Below are positions 10,901-25,079 of a stretch of 64,000 nt of DNA, piece after piece (position 1 is the stretch's first letter; each line of letters begins with the position of its first letter). The DNA comes from Otis tarda (lineage: Eukaryota; Chordata; Aves; Otidiformes; Otididae): assembly GCA_026413225.1 (NCBI GenBank), contig CM048554.1, positions 90,437,963 to 90,501,962 of the forward strand, given 5' to 3'. The position numbers were made by a program, and so were the translations under genes. Under the pieces are notes generated by a model that saw only the letters and a list, made by a program, of their open reading frames with translations, did no database searches and was not told the origin of the DNA.

Positions 10901-13900
10901 CTGCTAAGATAAAGATAAAGCTAGTAATTTAAATTCATGCTCAGAAAAAGAAAGTTGAGTGCATGAGGCCATTGTGCTTAATTTAGGTTATAATAGTATA
11001 ACTTGTAGGAATTATTTTATCACTGTTTTGATTCTTATTCAGGAACAAATTTCAGACTTGAAGCCCATAAAAAATGAATTTATATTAGACAATTTCAGGT
11101 ACTAGGCTGTTTGATACAAATCTTGTAATAATGAACAATTTAATGGAAAGCAATATAATTTAAGATGACAACACAGAGACTGGAAGTAGTGATCTTGGCA
11201 AAGTCCTTGGTCCATTTCTGAAATTAAAATAAAGTGTTACTCTAGTTCCTCACAAAATAAAGGCTGTAGAACAAGATCTTCCGCTTTATCCTGGAACTTA
11301 AGCTGGAAGCCATTCTAAGCTTTCTTTAGAAGAATCAGAATAAAATCTGTTAAGGATCTGATTTTTTCAAACCAATCTCTTCCTAATTTCTGGAAATATT
11401 CTGTAAGGAAAAAAGGTAGAAGATGATGTGAGCTCTTAAAATAACACCAAGGGATTCATAACCTTTAGACATTAAGACACTGGTGTAAATATGTTAGTTG
11501 CATCTAGAATAATTGAGAAGAAGAAAGGAGGAGCGAGTCTGGAGAAATTTTGTGATTCTATTCACTGTCATGTTAAAGACGGCTGCATATTATTCCTAAG
11601 AGAGAGGAGTGGCAAGTGGGGGTTGTCTCAAGATGAGGTTCCCTTGTGGTTGGGTGTGGGAGAAGAGATGTGTGAATACTCTGTTGCAAAGCGATGTTGT
11701 TTTGTGGAAGACAAGCTGGGGTGGGAGAGGAGGGGAATGGCAACAGGGGAAGAAGTCTGACCCCGTAGTCTGGGTGCGTGGGTGTAGGGGAAGAGATCTC
11801 TCACAACACAAGAGAAACTGATTTTTCTATGAACAGGTGTGACAGAGAAACAGCAAAATTCCTTGCATGTGCAAGCAAGCCTTGAGTGTCACTAGGTTTG
11901 TTTGGTTCTTCCTCCCCGCCCACCCACCCCCAGGTCTTTTATGAACAATCTGGTTACAGTTCTGCTTGTTACTTTTTTTTTTTCCTACTTCCTTGAGGGC
12001 ATTTTTTTAGTTAAGTATCTTTTCTGTATCAGTGCCAAGTTTGCACCTGTAGGATACCAGTAGTTGTGTTGATGAACTTCTGGAGTCTTTCAGGAAGCTT
12101 TGCCTGCTTCACCTGCCAAAGGAAGAAGGTATGTGAAAGTTTAAGCTATAAGGTAATTCTGAGAGACAGCATCCAGAACCTCTTTATTAAAGTTTACCAC
12201 ATCATACACAGACTTATAAATGTATTATGCTCAATTTGAAAAGAATATTTTTGAGTCTCTAGCCAAGCATGTTTATGGTGAAGGTTCAGCGAGCTCAGAC
12301 TTCCTTCCAAAGCCAGCAGGAGAGCATCCTCCATTATGTGAATGAAAGACTATGTCGTTGTTTCAGCTCATCTTAAAATGAGGGTAGAAGATAAAAAATT
12401 TCAACACCCTCTTTTTGGCATGGGGGTGATCATATAGGATGAGCAGTCTGACATCAAGATGCTGCTGAGGAGCCTGGTGTCTACATCAGTGACAGTAGGT
12501 ACAAACCTTTGAGGCGAGATGGAAGATTGCAGATGAAGATAGAGCAAGCCAGCTTGTGAACTCAGCACCTCTACTGCTACTGTGAGACTTCTTTCTAGAG
12601 TGGCCATGCACCAGCTGTGGGTTGCTTGGCCTCAGAGGCGAGGTGTGGGCCATGAACTCACGACATGTATGTAGTGGTAGTTCATCTAAGGGAACTATGC
12701 AACTGCTGCAGATTATTCTGATACAGAGTAGCAGAGAAAGGGTATGCTTCCAAGAGGTTGCATAAGGATAGATTTGGTTGTGACTTTTTTTGGCAGCTGG
12801 CTCTGTTAAACAATCACAGCGAGTCAGAAAGCCGTCGATAATTATTCAAAGATAGTGGATGTGGATAATGGTAATAGGAATTAATTACAAGAGACGGTTG
12901 GCGCTCTGGTAGTAGAGATGCCATTAGGACTATGGGAAGTGCATGAAACGGATTTTAAGTGTTGAGTTGCAAGTGCCAATTGCAGCAGCAGTTGTGTATA
13001 CTTGTAAAGGTATCCCAAAGGCCAGTAAAGAAGGAAATTGTATTTCCAAGTGGATATCACTTGGATGAAATTGCAAGGGGGATCACTGCCACCCAAGTTT
13101 TAAATAACTGATGTTAGGACACTTTGTCTCTATCAAGCCACTGTCTGATTCACACTTGCATGATCACAAGGGTGTCTTAACGTATTTTTGAAATGCTGGA
13201 TCTTTTAAGTGAAAACAACGATAACGCTCTTAGTCTGGTGAATGCTTCAGTATTAGCATTAGGTTCACCCTTTCATGGTGGGGTGGTGCTTTAGGTCTAT
13301 AGATCCCAAAACACATGAAGTAATTTGTAGAAAGCAGGCTGCAGCACAAATACTGCTTTTTTGCAAAACTCGATGACTGATTCCATTTATCAGTAATCAC
13401 AATGGCCTTGTTTTATATCAACAAGCATGGAAGATAGTGACTGTCCCTTTTATTTCATGAAGCAATTAGACAATGCGTTTGGTACCATATACCTCTTTAC
13501 AACAGTGCATCTGCCATGTTCAGCAGATTGATACCTTTTCTGTTATTGTTGAACTGTGAATAACTTAGACTTTTTCAAAACTGTGTTCTCCCTTCCCCCC
13601 AGTAGTCCTGTTTTCACCAGATAAGGACAGGATAGCAAGATACTTTACACAGAAATTCCATTTAAGGATTTTTTCCAGTGCTTTTCATGCACTAGCCTTC
13701 CTGTTCCTAGTAAGGTCTGACAAAGCCTTTGATCACCATACCATCTCCTTTGCAATATCCCTCCAGTGCTTTTAAATAGATTCATTGCAAACAACTGCAA
13801 CCAGCTCTTGACTACCTCTGGCTGTAGGTAGTTACTGGTTCAGACCACTGTAAAGGTTTGAGACATACTGTGAATCTCCCCGACAGCTGTTCATTTCTGT

Positions 13901-16900
13901 TTACTTCCATTTAATGTTACACTGTTTTCTCTCAACTTCTCGGCAGCTTTATACCATTCTCCAGGTTTGTTTTCCACATCAGCTCTTCCTTCAGTGATCT
14001 TCAGTGTGGCACTGAGAAGCTTTTGTGATCATTTTAAGCATTTCAGAGTTTTTTCTCATTTACTGGACAGAGTGAAGAACCAAATAATTCGGAGGCTGAG
14101 CAAAACGGACTGAGAGAGGCTAGGGTTTTGTTAAGAACTAGCTAGGATTTAGCTCAGCCTCTGGAAGTTCCTAACAAGAGACATTTGCCTTGGATGTATT
14201 CCATGTTTTATATACTATACCTCACTAAAAAGATATCTGATTTTTTTTTAGAAGTAAAGCACAATGGCAGCCTGTCGTTCTGTTTGTTGCAAAGGCTGTG
14301 ACTACGCTAGCAAGTTAAAAGGTGCCAAGGTGTAGAGCTGGAGACTTGAAGCCTGCTGCTTACAATCTTAAATTGTTGTCAACAGAGACCCTGCACTTGG
14401 TCCAGGCCAAACAGCATTCTCCCGAGCAACCCTTGGCATGGCTCGGGGAGTTGACAGCCTCAGCTGACAATGCAGACACAGCTCTCCTGTTTTGGTGGTT
14501 AAAAGAGTTTAATAACATGGATGTGGCTGTTGGCATGAGGCAATTGGCCCCAGAAATTGAGAGCGTGCTAGTACTCTTCAGTTTCCTAGTACAGGTAAAA
14601 TTCCAAATGGAGGAACACAGCAACAAGTACTCCTCACCTTCTGCATACTGGAATTGAAAATGCTATTGTCTGTAAATATGGCATGACCTGCCCTCCTACA
14701 GACAGTCTTACACTGTTAGGAACATCCAACAGTGGATGAACTGAGAGGCACACACACCATGCTCCTCAAGGGAGGAGAAAAATCCAAGGATGCTGGCCGC
14801 TGAAAAATTTCAAACGGAAAAGCAGGGTTGGGAGTATACGTGAACAACATCTTTCAGAGTTACACTTAATCTGATGAAATCTTGGATGCACCGAGAGTGG
14901 TGGACCATAAGTCAAAAAGTCAATTTCATTTGAGGGCTTTTCTAATTTTACTTGGATATTAACTATTTAGTTTAGATTAAAAGACCCAAAGAAACGTGGT
15001 TCAGGACTTCTAATTTGGACTGGTTTTGTTAGTTAGGACTTGTAAGGAACTTCAAAAGAAAAGGACTTTGGAGAAAACAGAGCAGAGGTGCTGCTGTGTT
15101 GTTGGAATTTAAGAACTGTGTAGTGTTTTGATTTTAAATGGGATTGGGTAGGTGAATACCTCTTCCTGATTATTTTTTTAAGAACATTAACTACTTTGAA
15201 AAATAATTTCTAAGTAATGACTTAAACAGCACTGGGGCTCGGGTCTGGGCGTTAAAAACCAGCTGCCTATGTTGTTGAAATTGTCAGCAACTGTTACGCA
15301 GAGTCTGAGGAAAAGGAATGTCCTGCTGGGGTTTGAGAACCTACTGTAATGTTTAACTCTCAGTAACCAGAAACGTTGATATTAGGACTTCAGTGGTAAC
15401 CTCTGTGATTTTAAGTTACTGACTCTGAACTCCGGCATAAATCAATTCTTCCTTACCTCAGGCATTTACCTGAAAGATGGAAAGCTGATGTAACTTTTTT
15501 TCTAAGGGACTGTCCATTTCTTTTTTTTTTTTTTTCCAATTTTTAAATGGCTTTTCATCTTGTTCTGCAGTTTGCTACAGCACAGGTGACTTACTCCTGA
15601 CTTCTGCAGGTTCGTCTGCTACTTTCTCACTTTCCCTCTAAACTCTTTGCTCACCCCTTGAAAAACAGCAAAACCAAAACTAGAAAAACCTGACAAATAG
15701 CAGACTCTACAGGAAATATTTTTGGTAACCTATTAGGCAACTCTGTTCTGTTTGTACAAAACAAGTTTTCCAGAATTCCCTGAAAACTAACTGTCTTGAA
15801 ATTTGAGACATAAAGTTGTAATTAAATTGTGATCAACAGGATCCATGTGATCTTTTCTTTAAAAAGCCAGTATATTATTTTCAATGCTACCTAGATTTCA
15901 TGTAGGTAATTTCTCTTGCAGCTCAACAGAACACCCCCCTGCACACACACTTTGTTCTTCTCAAACCCTAATGATTTTTATGAATCGTCTTAGACTACAT
16001 GGAAGAAGTTATGTTTTCTGTTTCTCAAATTGTGAGATTTTGATATTTTACCTCAGATCTAGAAGAAAGTAAACTGTGAAAACCTCAGCTTTCATTTCTA
16101 ATAAATACCTAACAGATAAAACATGGCCCAGCTATTTCTTAAGAACAAAAATACCTTGCATGCAAACAAAGAGAACTCAGTATTTTTAGGTAAGGATTTT
16201 AGAGGGTCCCAGCTCCTCAAATCCTGACATGCAGGTTTGGCATGACTCGTATTTTAACTAGGTGATGAAACTTTAGCTGTATTTAGGTGGAAAGGTCAAT
16301 GAGTCCTACACAGTCATTTCTCTTTTAAAGCACTTTCAAAATCGTTTAAAAAACCTGACACAGGGAATAAATAAGCATAGCTTTATTATAAACAGAATTA
16401 CCAACTCCAAAATTAGGACTATGTTAAAAATAAATACCTGTGTATTTCTTTAAATGCTCAGTCTAGTCTTTGTAAGACTTTGTGCTTCTTTATATTTGTT
16501 GATTGACTTTTAGTGTTATTCAGTGCTTTACTTATAAAGGCCTGCCAAGAGGCAATTAGTAGTAGTCAAACTTGATGCTGGAAGATCAAGTTCAATTCCT
16601 TTTTCATTTGATCTTGGAAGCCTGAGCTTTAATAAAACACACATGTGCAGAAACTAGCAGTGTGCTAATGCTCCAGAGCTTGCTGTGAGAAGTGGCAACC
16701 ATCAGCATCACCCATCAGTGATGAGTTGACCCAAAGCTGGGTGAGAATGTGTCTAATAACCTAACTATAAAATAATCTTTAGATACCCCTGTTCAAAATG
16801 TAGGTTCTTAATTTTCAAACAGCAAAAGCTTCTGGCTGTCTAAAAAATTTTTGAATGTGCCTAAAGCTGCCTGTTCTGACTAGCTCAAGATCCACAAATC

Positions 16901-17919
16901 TTTCTGTCTCACTTCTGCACTCCATTCATTGGGCATTTTGAGAGCATGCTTACCAGACGAGGTCCCAACCAAAGTGGCAGTTGTGCCTTTCATCCAATGA
17001 CTTTCTAGTTGTCACCCGCTCTGGTATGCAGGGGTATCTAACTTCAGTTCAATTTCTTCCACTGGGAAGAGAAAGCAGTATTTTGTGTGTACCTCTGAAA
17101 ATAATGAGCTCACCACCTGGGCAGATACCCTTGAAAAAGGGTTGTTCTCAGCCTCCATTAAATAAGCTCCTCCACTTTGCATGGGAAAAAAAACAGATTA
17201 GTTGAGCTAGAGTGAGCACAATCTTTTAATCTTCTGGTAGGGCCTCACCTGGGAAAAGGGAGGCAAGTGTGCCAATCTCCATCTTACACTAGTATTAGGT
17301 TAAAAACAAGGAAGCAAACAAAATACTTAACCAGCTTCACACATACGCAAGGGTCATTTGTGGTCTAATCACACCTCCAGTCTCTGGTGCTCTAAAACCT
17401 GTAAAATCAAGAGACTGATGCAGTGATTTTTAAATCGGCGGTTACCTTACACAATTTATATGTCAATTAGTACACACTGTGCCTGCTTGACACGCCAAAA
17501 CTCCTCTACAGTTTATCTGGGCAAACTGAAAAAAATTAAAAATAATCCTTTCAAGGCACCAAGTAGATGCTATAGAGGAATACAAAACACTGAGAAATCT
17601 GCATCAGCAGCCCTGTATTTTTGCAAAAGACTGAACAATAAATGGAGATCAGAATCTCGGTGATGTGTATTTCATGGATGATTGACAAATCACATACGCT
17701 ACACAAAGTAGGCACTGTCAGCCAAATGGTTCAATGCTAACAGCACTAAAATCTTTACTGTAAGTGCAAATATTGGTACTACTCGTACTACATCATTGCT
17801 ATTTTGGGGAAAGCAGACATTTCAACTACATAGAAATAAAAATACTTTGCAGCTCTAAATGACATCAACACTGGAAGGAAGTACTCAGGGAAAAAAATAA
17901 CGATTGGCTTAAAGCTAGC

Positions 17920-18005
17920 AACAGAGCAAGGCTGTGTTGGATCAGGCTAATGATCCTTCTAATTATGTGCGTGTGCTGTCACTGGATGTTCTTACCTATA
18001 GAAGC
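17920..18005. mobile_element. Possible L3-like LINE 3' fragment
   Basis: The segment around GTTGGATCAGGCTAATGATC, followed by a TGTCACTGGATG-like block, resembles the amniote L3/CR1 3' consensus (typically 'GGATCAGACCAATGGTCC' followed by a 'TGTCTC' block). It is short and diverged, and was identified by eye only. Confidence 0.35.
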
Positions 18006-21000
18006 ATCAGTTCCTCTGAAGACTGCTAAAATCCCTGCGTTAGCGATTTATGAGGCAAAAGTAAAGCCAGGATGGTTATATTTTGTGATGTGGAAATACT
18101 TCATTTTTAATTAGAAATTTTTCAACTATTTCAGTTCTTGAACTATGTCCTGGAACTTACAGAAGGTCCTGCTTTATTTTCTCTGAAACAGAGAAATTTT
18201 GTATGCTATACTTAAATATTACTGCCTTCAAGTATTTTATTCCATTCCCTTTGTATTTAACGCTATTCCTAGAATATTTTTTTCTTGATCATAACTATTT
18301 TCCTTACATGTTTTCAAGACTCAACACTGTTCCAACAGAAGATGTGTCATTGCTTTGTTTCACTGGTTTCATACTAGAGTTCTAGAACAAAATTACTATA
18401 TTCTCAATGTTAAGTATGCAATAAATAGAATGGTCTTTTAAATTAAAAGATTTATTACTGGCTATCAAATAGAGCTTTTTTTTCTTATTTTGGTTTAGGA
18501 GCCCTTAAGGAGCATGACTGACTCATAGCATTTCTTCCAATAGATTATTCTGAATGTTAAATCATGAAACTTCACCTACATTGTCCTGCTCATCTCTTCT
18601 CTGGGTAGATCTTTCTGATATTTCTTATGGCCTGCTCTGGTTTTATCTAAACTGTCCAATGACTATCTGTAAACACTGAAATATTTTTCCTTGGGCCTTT
18701 CCTGTAATTACACGTTAACAAGTGTATCAGATTGTATCTCTGATAACAATATGACAGAATCTCTCCAGTTATTACATAGATGTAAATCTGTAATAGTCCC
18801 CTGTATTAACTTCAGGGAAATTACAAGTTTGCACCAAAGCTGCTGATAACCAGCCTCATTCTGAAGAGTCAGACAAGTAACCGCTCATCTGTATTTTAAA
18901 AAGTTGCACTTCTAACAGGCTACTACTGTAGAAAAAAATCAAGTCCAAATCAATTTTAGAATCAAGTCCAAATCACTCATCACAGATGGCCCTCAAACTT
19001 TGTTAAACAGAACTCTAGATTTTCATTTAGAGAAACAGAAAGATAAATATTCACCAAACGACACTTAAAATATGTCTCCATAAACTTTGTAATTTAACAA
19101 TATAAATAAAATTTGTCACTTAGACTTAAAATATCTTCTCTTCTTACACTTAGAACTCTAACATAAAACCAGTGAAACAAATAAATGATATATCATATTT
19201 TTAAAACCTTCTGCTCAACAAAAATTGCCTTAGCATATTGGAATACTTTTCCAGTAAAGTATAGTAACAGCAAATTTTTTCAGCAGTTTTCTAGAAGTAA
19301 TAATGGAAGAAAATAATTCTCAATATACAAAGCAACATCATAAACAATTTTTTTTCTACTCCTATATTCCTTGTGGTGTAGCTCTCATCTAAAACACATC
19401 CTATATATTAATTTTTTTCAAAGCTCCACTTTAAAAAAGCACATAATCCTTAGAATTCTTGGAAAACTTTGGAGACATCAAATGGACGTGAAACTGAACA
19501 TGGCAAATAGCCAAGATTCTCTGTGAAGAAAAGCCCAATAGCGAACAGTTAAGTACAGCAGTTTAATCATCTTCTCAAAACTCTCTGGATAATTAGGGAA
19601 TGTATTCAGCACAGAAAGTTGTACTGTCGAACTGATCCAGTAAATTTAATTGAAGGTCTTTTAAAAAATACAGGAGCAGAAATTAAATTGCGTTAAAATA
19701 AAACACCCCTCCCCCTCCCTCAAAACAGTAGAATCCCTTTGTAGAATTCCTTTATTCAATAGGAATTACATAGGTTTAATTCTCAGTTTCTCTTCATAAG
19801 GGAAGTTTTTTGTACTCAAAGATGTAATAGTGAAACCAAAAGAATGTCACGGCTGGTGCAATTCATATTTATTTGGATAACAACATACTAAAGAGGTTTT
19901 TAGAGCCATTGGATGAATTTCAACCATACTCATTTACTGCTCAAAATATAAATGACATATAGATCTACTTTCAGAAGCTTGATAGTTGATTCTCAGTTTA
20001 TTATTTATTTTTACACAAAAATTAATGATGCCTTCATAAGTGACTTCACTTTGCTTTACTCTTCTAGATGAACATGAGGAGAACACCTAGAAATATGTGT
20101 GTTAAGAACTTAATCTATTTGTGTGCTTTTATAAAATGTTAATTTGTCAGTGCTGACGGTGGTTTGGGTAATCCAGATGTCTGATTCTACGCTACTTTTG
20201 ACCAACAGGGAGAAGCAAGCAAAAGGTAAAATGGTGTATTTTGGTTGGAGCAGGAAGACATCCACATTCTATGGTAATGAGTGCACTGAAAAAGGAAATA
20301 AAGGTAAAGAACAGAGGCATACAGTTCACTATTTAATATCTGCTACGGGCAGAATAAACAGTGGCTAAGCGCTCTGTAAGGAGCTGTAGTTGAAAATTCA
20401 GGTAGGTTATTGATGCAGGGTGCAGAAAGGATATATTCTAGAAAGGATATGAAGCAGGAACAAGTGAGTATTTAAAAGAATTTTGATGTGCAGCTACTAA
20501 GTTAAATTGTAGATTATTGCTTAAAACTGCAGAAGGAATTTATTCATAGTAGTATTGTATTTTGGCACATTTGATTCTTTCCGCAGATATTTAATATACA
20601 TGATAATAACTTAAAAAGTTGTCTGGCCTCCTAAGTACCATCATTCACTTCTTGCCTTTGTAAGAGTAATGGTTGGTTTCAAGAGTAAGAATCAATAGTC
20701 ACAAAAAGGCAAGCAACTGGTGAGTTTTTTCATTTGAGGTAAAAAAAATGCCCACAAAGAAAAAAAAAACAAAAAAAACCCCAAACCCCAACCAACCAAA
20801 CTCAAGGAAAGTTTAGTCAATGCTTTATGTTGCTCTGAACCAACATCCTCCTTGCTCATATCATGCTTCAAATATTTAGAATATTTAGCTACATTGTTCA
20901 GCTTGACAATTTACAAACCCTAAATACTTTCCTTTGTCTACAAAGAAAAGAGAAAGAGAAAATTTCACAAGAAACAGAAAGAATTTTCATGTCACGAACT

Positions 21001-23103
21001 GCCTCCATTAAGTTTCAAGTAACGCACTTTCTGGTTGCAAGCTGTTAAACCATACTGATAACTGATAAACAATTACAGGGGAAAAAAGATCAGTTAAAAA
21101 AAAAACCAAAACTATCAAGACACAGAAAAATCAAGAAGAAACCAAAGATACTAGATTCTTATCTACCAAAAGTAACCAGTAATTCAAGAAAATTCTCACA
21201 TATCTGCATTTGGATACTCATAGTGCTTATGGCACTTTTTGGGGAAGGGGAGGCGGGGAGAAGAAAAAAAAATTTAAGGCCAAGGTAGGGCAAATAAAAA
21301 AAATTCCAACCACCAACCCTTGGGATCAGTCCATAACTGACTGTACGTTTATTAAGAGCAAAATCTAACAAACTTTATTATTGCATTTTTGTAAAATTAT
21401 TTTAGTGAACGTGTGTGAATATTCACATTTGAAAGTCACTAAATGAAATAACAGGAGACAACATTTGCAAAAAGAATATGTAAAGCTATCAGACGTTAAA
21501 ACAATCCAATTCCTGGATTAAAATAATCTGAGATTTTCTTTTTAACTGTAACAGTCATTATAGCTGAAAAAGGAAAATAATTCCGTTACTACTACTATTT
21601 TGTTTTTTTAATGCAGACTTTTCAGAGTAGAAATATTTCCCTTTAAAAAACATTAAATCTCACTGACAGAGCAGAACTGATGTATTTTTACTTAAGGATA
21701 ACGTGAGGTGACAGGATCACACAAAACAAAAGGAATTATTTGAAAGCAAAACAATCAAGATAGTAGAAATTCGGAGATTAGGATTTTTTTTCCACTTCTG
21801 TACCTAACAAAAACATCCTCAATGTAATTGCAACAGGGAGGAAAAAAAACTTTTACACTATCTCTGAAAAATTAATGGAATACGTATTACTGCTGCAGGA
21901 ATTCTTAAAAATCATTCTAACATGCATCACCAAAAACCAGTAATTCTGCATTTTCTTTTGTGGCTGTGTGACTTCCATGTTAAGCCACAAATAAACAAAA
22001 AAACCACATCAGAGTTAATCTGTAAAAAAAAAAAAAAAGGGAATGTATGTTTGTAAAAGCTGTTTATTAAATATTATTTGTAGAACTGTGATGCTCAGGC
22101 TCAAGTCAGGGATTGGGATTCCATTTTGCTTGGCGGTTTACAAAAATTAAATAAAAGACACAATCCTTATTTTACTGTCAAAACTGTCAAAACATCAAGA
22201 ATGCTTTGATTCTGTGGGCTGTATTTTAAACTACAACAGGAAAAGTTACGAGTTGCCAAAAGAACAGGGAAGTCTGATGTACTGAAGATAGTTTTCTTCT
22301 ACTTTCAGACCCTTTAACTGTTAAAATTTCTCTATTCCTTCGTTTATAATTTTAGTGATGCCATACATAAGTATATTTTCCTTTATGTACACATCAAGTG
22401 AAATTAAAATGTTAATCACATTATTCATGTAGCCCTTTGTTGGGAGAACGACCTATGAGAGCTATTACAATACATATTTTACATCACTAAGAAAAGACTC
22501 AAGTCACTTTATTTTAAAAATGTTTATTAGATGGTAAATATTATTTCATTGCTGTTTCAATTGTTTGAAGTGCGGATTTAAAATAAAGCTGAAACACAGA
22601 GTGGTTATTGTTATGAAAACTGGGAAAAGGGAGACATTCATACATTTTTAAATACATAAAGTGAACGTAGCTACAGATGAAGAGATCAAATCTAGTATGC
22701 ACAATTTTACTTTAAAAAAAAAATCTATACTACAAAATACATTTACCTTAATGATTACAGACCAGATGCTAGATTATTATTTCAATGATTTTTAGGACAT
22801 TTGATAATTGTAAGTCAAAATGCACAGCAACTAGGCGTCTGCTACATAAGTCTAATTTTTATCACTTTTTATAATATGACTTTGTGGAAATATCTGACAT
22901 TTTAGCTTCCTTTTTCTAACCTTTCCTGGTTACGTTTTTGCGATAAAGCAGAAGGGTAGCTGCAGCAAGCTTTTCTCACTGTGCCAAGCACAAAGCTTAA
23001 GCAGCAGGCTCGTACACCGAGCTCACTGGCCTCGGAAACCTACGTATAAAAATACCCAACTCAGACTCCCCTCAGTTGCACAGAAATGTGGTTTAAATCG
23101 AAT

Positions 23104-24108
23104 TTTATTAAAAGTTATATAGGTGAGAGCTTCAGGGTCCTCATGCAGAAAATACTCTTTGTCTAGCTTCTGTATCATTTCAAACATACTTTTGGCTTTG
23201 CTTCGCAAGTTACATGAGTTAATAATTGGGGCAAAATAAATATTAAAAAAATGACAGTTTCCCCTGTTTACATCGATCCCTGCTAAATCCATTCTTATTG
23301 TCCGCAAACACGTTTGTTCTCGCAAGGCCTCGGCTTGACCTGAAAAAGCACAGATGTGCAAACCACAAAGACAACTAACCGTGCTCCTTCAAACCCCTTC
23401 CTCATCGGGTAGGGATATTTTTTTTAAAAGCTAATTATCAGTGGACGCTTGCTTTGGTTTTTCATTTTCTTTTCCTTTTTTTTTTGGCTGTGAGCAGCAA
23501 ACAAACAGTTACAGCACAAACCGGAACGTTTTATTCGGCACCACCGAGCCAGCAACGCATGAAATACAGAAACGATTTAGCCGCTGATCAGGCTCCGCGC
23601 GGCGTTGCAGCCTTTCAGGAACCTTCGGCAGGTTATCGATCGTGAAATTACCTCTCCCGTTCAGCCATCGGTTGCGGCCACCGCCGTCCCTCGCCTGTCC
23701 TGGCGTTGACAACACCACCGCTCCTCCTCCTCCTCCTCTTGCCATCGCTTCCAGGCGCCAGAAGATTCGCTGGGCCCGCGTGCCTGATTCGGTTGGCGGC
23801 AAAGACAATGAATAAAATCGTTATTAGCTGTTTGCAATGTTGGTTTTTTGGGTTTTTTTGTTTGTTTTTTTTTAAAGGTTGAATTGTTAAACCGAGCCAT
23901 CCTTCACCCCCCGCCCCAGCCGCGGCGGCCATGGGCACTCCGGCCCCAGCGGAGCAGCCCCGCCGAACCACGAAGAAAAAAGCGCGTTTCGGCCTGTTTG
24001 GCGTTTCTTGAAGTTCCCACCCCCCTCCCCAAACCCAAGGCACGAACCCTGCCCCGGACACCATGTCGCCAAAAGAAGAAACGACAACGCGTGACACCGG
24101 CACTTACG
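23104..24108 (-). ncRNA. Candidate divergent transcript from the PHIP CpG island
   Basis: On the minus strand a GTAAGT donor lies at 24107-24102 inside the CpG island. A strong acceptor (TGCTTTTTCAG) ends at 23340, giving a 768-bp intron. An AATAAA lies at 23109-23104, with others at 22528 and 22513. The downstream exon would overlap a 112-codon open frame (23361-23023) that matches no family I know, and the AATAAA at 23109 falls inside that frame, so a noncoding product is more likely. This is inferred from signals only. Confidence 0.25.
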
Positions 24109-24600
24109 CGCGGATGCCGAAGCGGCAGCGCCCCGAGGCCCCTGACCGGGCTCTGAGGGAGCCCCGCGGGCCCGGCTATGGGGGGATGGGGGAGCGAGGG
24201 GGGTTGGAAGAGAGAGGGACGGGCCTCTTCAGCCCGCCTCCCCAGCGGGGCCGCGTTCCCCGGGGGCATTTTGGCTTCGCTCGCTTCCCATTTCTGCGAC
24301 GCTGAAACTCGGTAACTTCCAGCCTCCCCGCCGCCGCCACCGCGAATCGCCGCTGCCCCCCGCCGCGGCCCCTCCTCCCCGTGCGTCGTATCCCTCCGCG
24401 CTTCGGCCGCACGCCCGCCCGCACCTCGCAGAGAAAAGCGCCTTTCAACCGCCAGCCCGCCGCTGCCTTCCCGCCCAACTCCGCCTTTGCCGCTCCGACA
24501 TCTTCTGCCTCAGCCTGCCTGCCCGCTAATAAACGCGTAGCGCTCGCTTTCGCCCCTTCTTCCCCTCAGCCCGGGCAGCGCCGGAGGCCGCCGCGGCGGC

Positions 24601-24620
24601 GGGGCGGGAGAGGGGGCGGG
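24601..24620 (+). promoter_or_regulatory. PHIP: Pair of Sp1-type GC boxes upstream of PHIP
   Basis: Two GGGGCGGG matches sit 12 bp apart, about 470 bp before the start codon. Their position in the densest part of the CpG island suggests a role in the core promoter, but the transcription start is not mapped. Confidence 0.5.
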
Positions 24621-25079
24621 CGGATCCAGCTTCCCCCCTTCCCCGCCTTGGCCGCCGCCGCCGGGCGCCCGGGGACTGAGGGGCGCGGGGTTGGGGGGGA
24701 GAGAGAGGGGCGGTGCGGAGCGGTGCGAGGGGCTGGGAGGGTTGAGGAGGGGGGTCGCGGAGGAGGAGGAGGGGACTCTTTCTCCGGGCGGAGGGATCGC
24801 GCTCGCTCGCGCTGGCTGGCGGCGGCAGCGGCGGCGTTGGCGGCGGGTGGCTGTGAGTTGTTGTTTCCTCCTCCTGCCCGTGCGGTTGAATGGTGGAGCC
24901 GAGACTCTTCCCGGTGAACGAACAGTGACAGCTACCGGGCGGGCGGACGCGTTTCGCCGGGCCCCGACGCTGCCGCGGGAGCGCGGCCCGACCCCCCCCT
25001 CCGCCTCTCTCCTCCCTTTCCCCCCCCCTCCCCTTCTTCTCCTCCTCCTCCTCCTCCCCTCCCCGGTTTTCGCCTCGCC

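Larger units (their letters stand above)
7141..23500. other. Intergenic region between HMGN3 and PHIP
   Basis: About 16 kb of AT-rich DNA. I looked for long open frames with splice sites, RNA genes and repeats and found no supportable gene on either strand. Open frames of 60-112 codons occur (for example 11491-11760 and 14322-14657) but lack family motifs. Several AATAAA hexamers occur on both strands and A-rich low-complexity sequence lies at 20756-20800. Apart from the weak LINE fragment near 17,920, most of it looks like unique sequence or repeats too old to recognise. Confidence 0.6.

Noticed and set aside
13708-13750. Reverse-transcriptase-like phrase (DKAFDHH) in the + strand
   Set aside because: Only one short motif resembles a LINE active-site flank; the surrounding 300 bp show no ordered LINE blocks.
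14322-14657. 111-codon + strand open frame in the intergenic region, with an opposite 88-codon frame
   Set aside because: No family motif was recognised, no promoter or splice signals stand out, and frames of this length are expected by chance in 16 kb.
16585-16600. tRNA-like B-box (AGTTCAATTCC) suggesting a tRNA or SINE
   Set aside because: No matching A-box at the right spacing and no cloverleaf could be drawn; a single 11-bp match is not enough.
18936-18978. Short tandem AATCAAGTCCAAATCA repeat
   Set aside because: Only two imperfectly spaced copies of about 16 bp, too short to call anything but a minor local duplication; not CRISPR-like.
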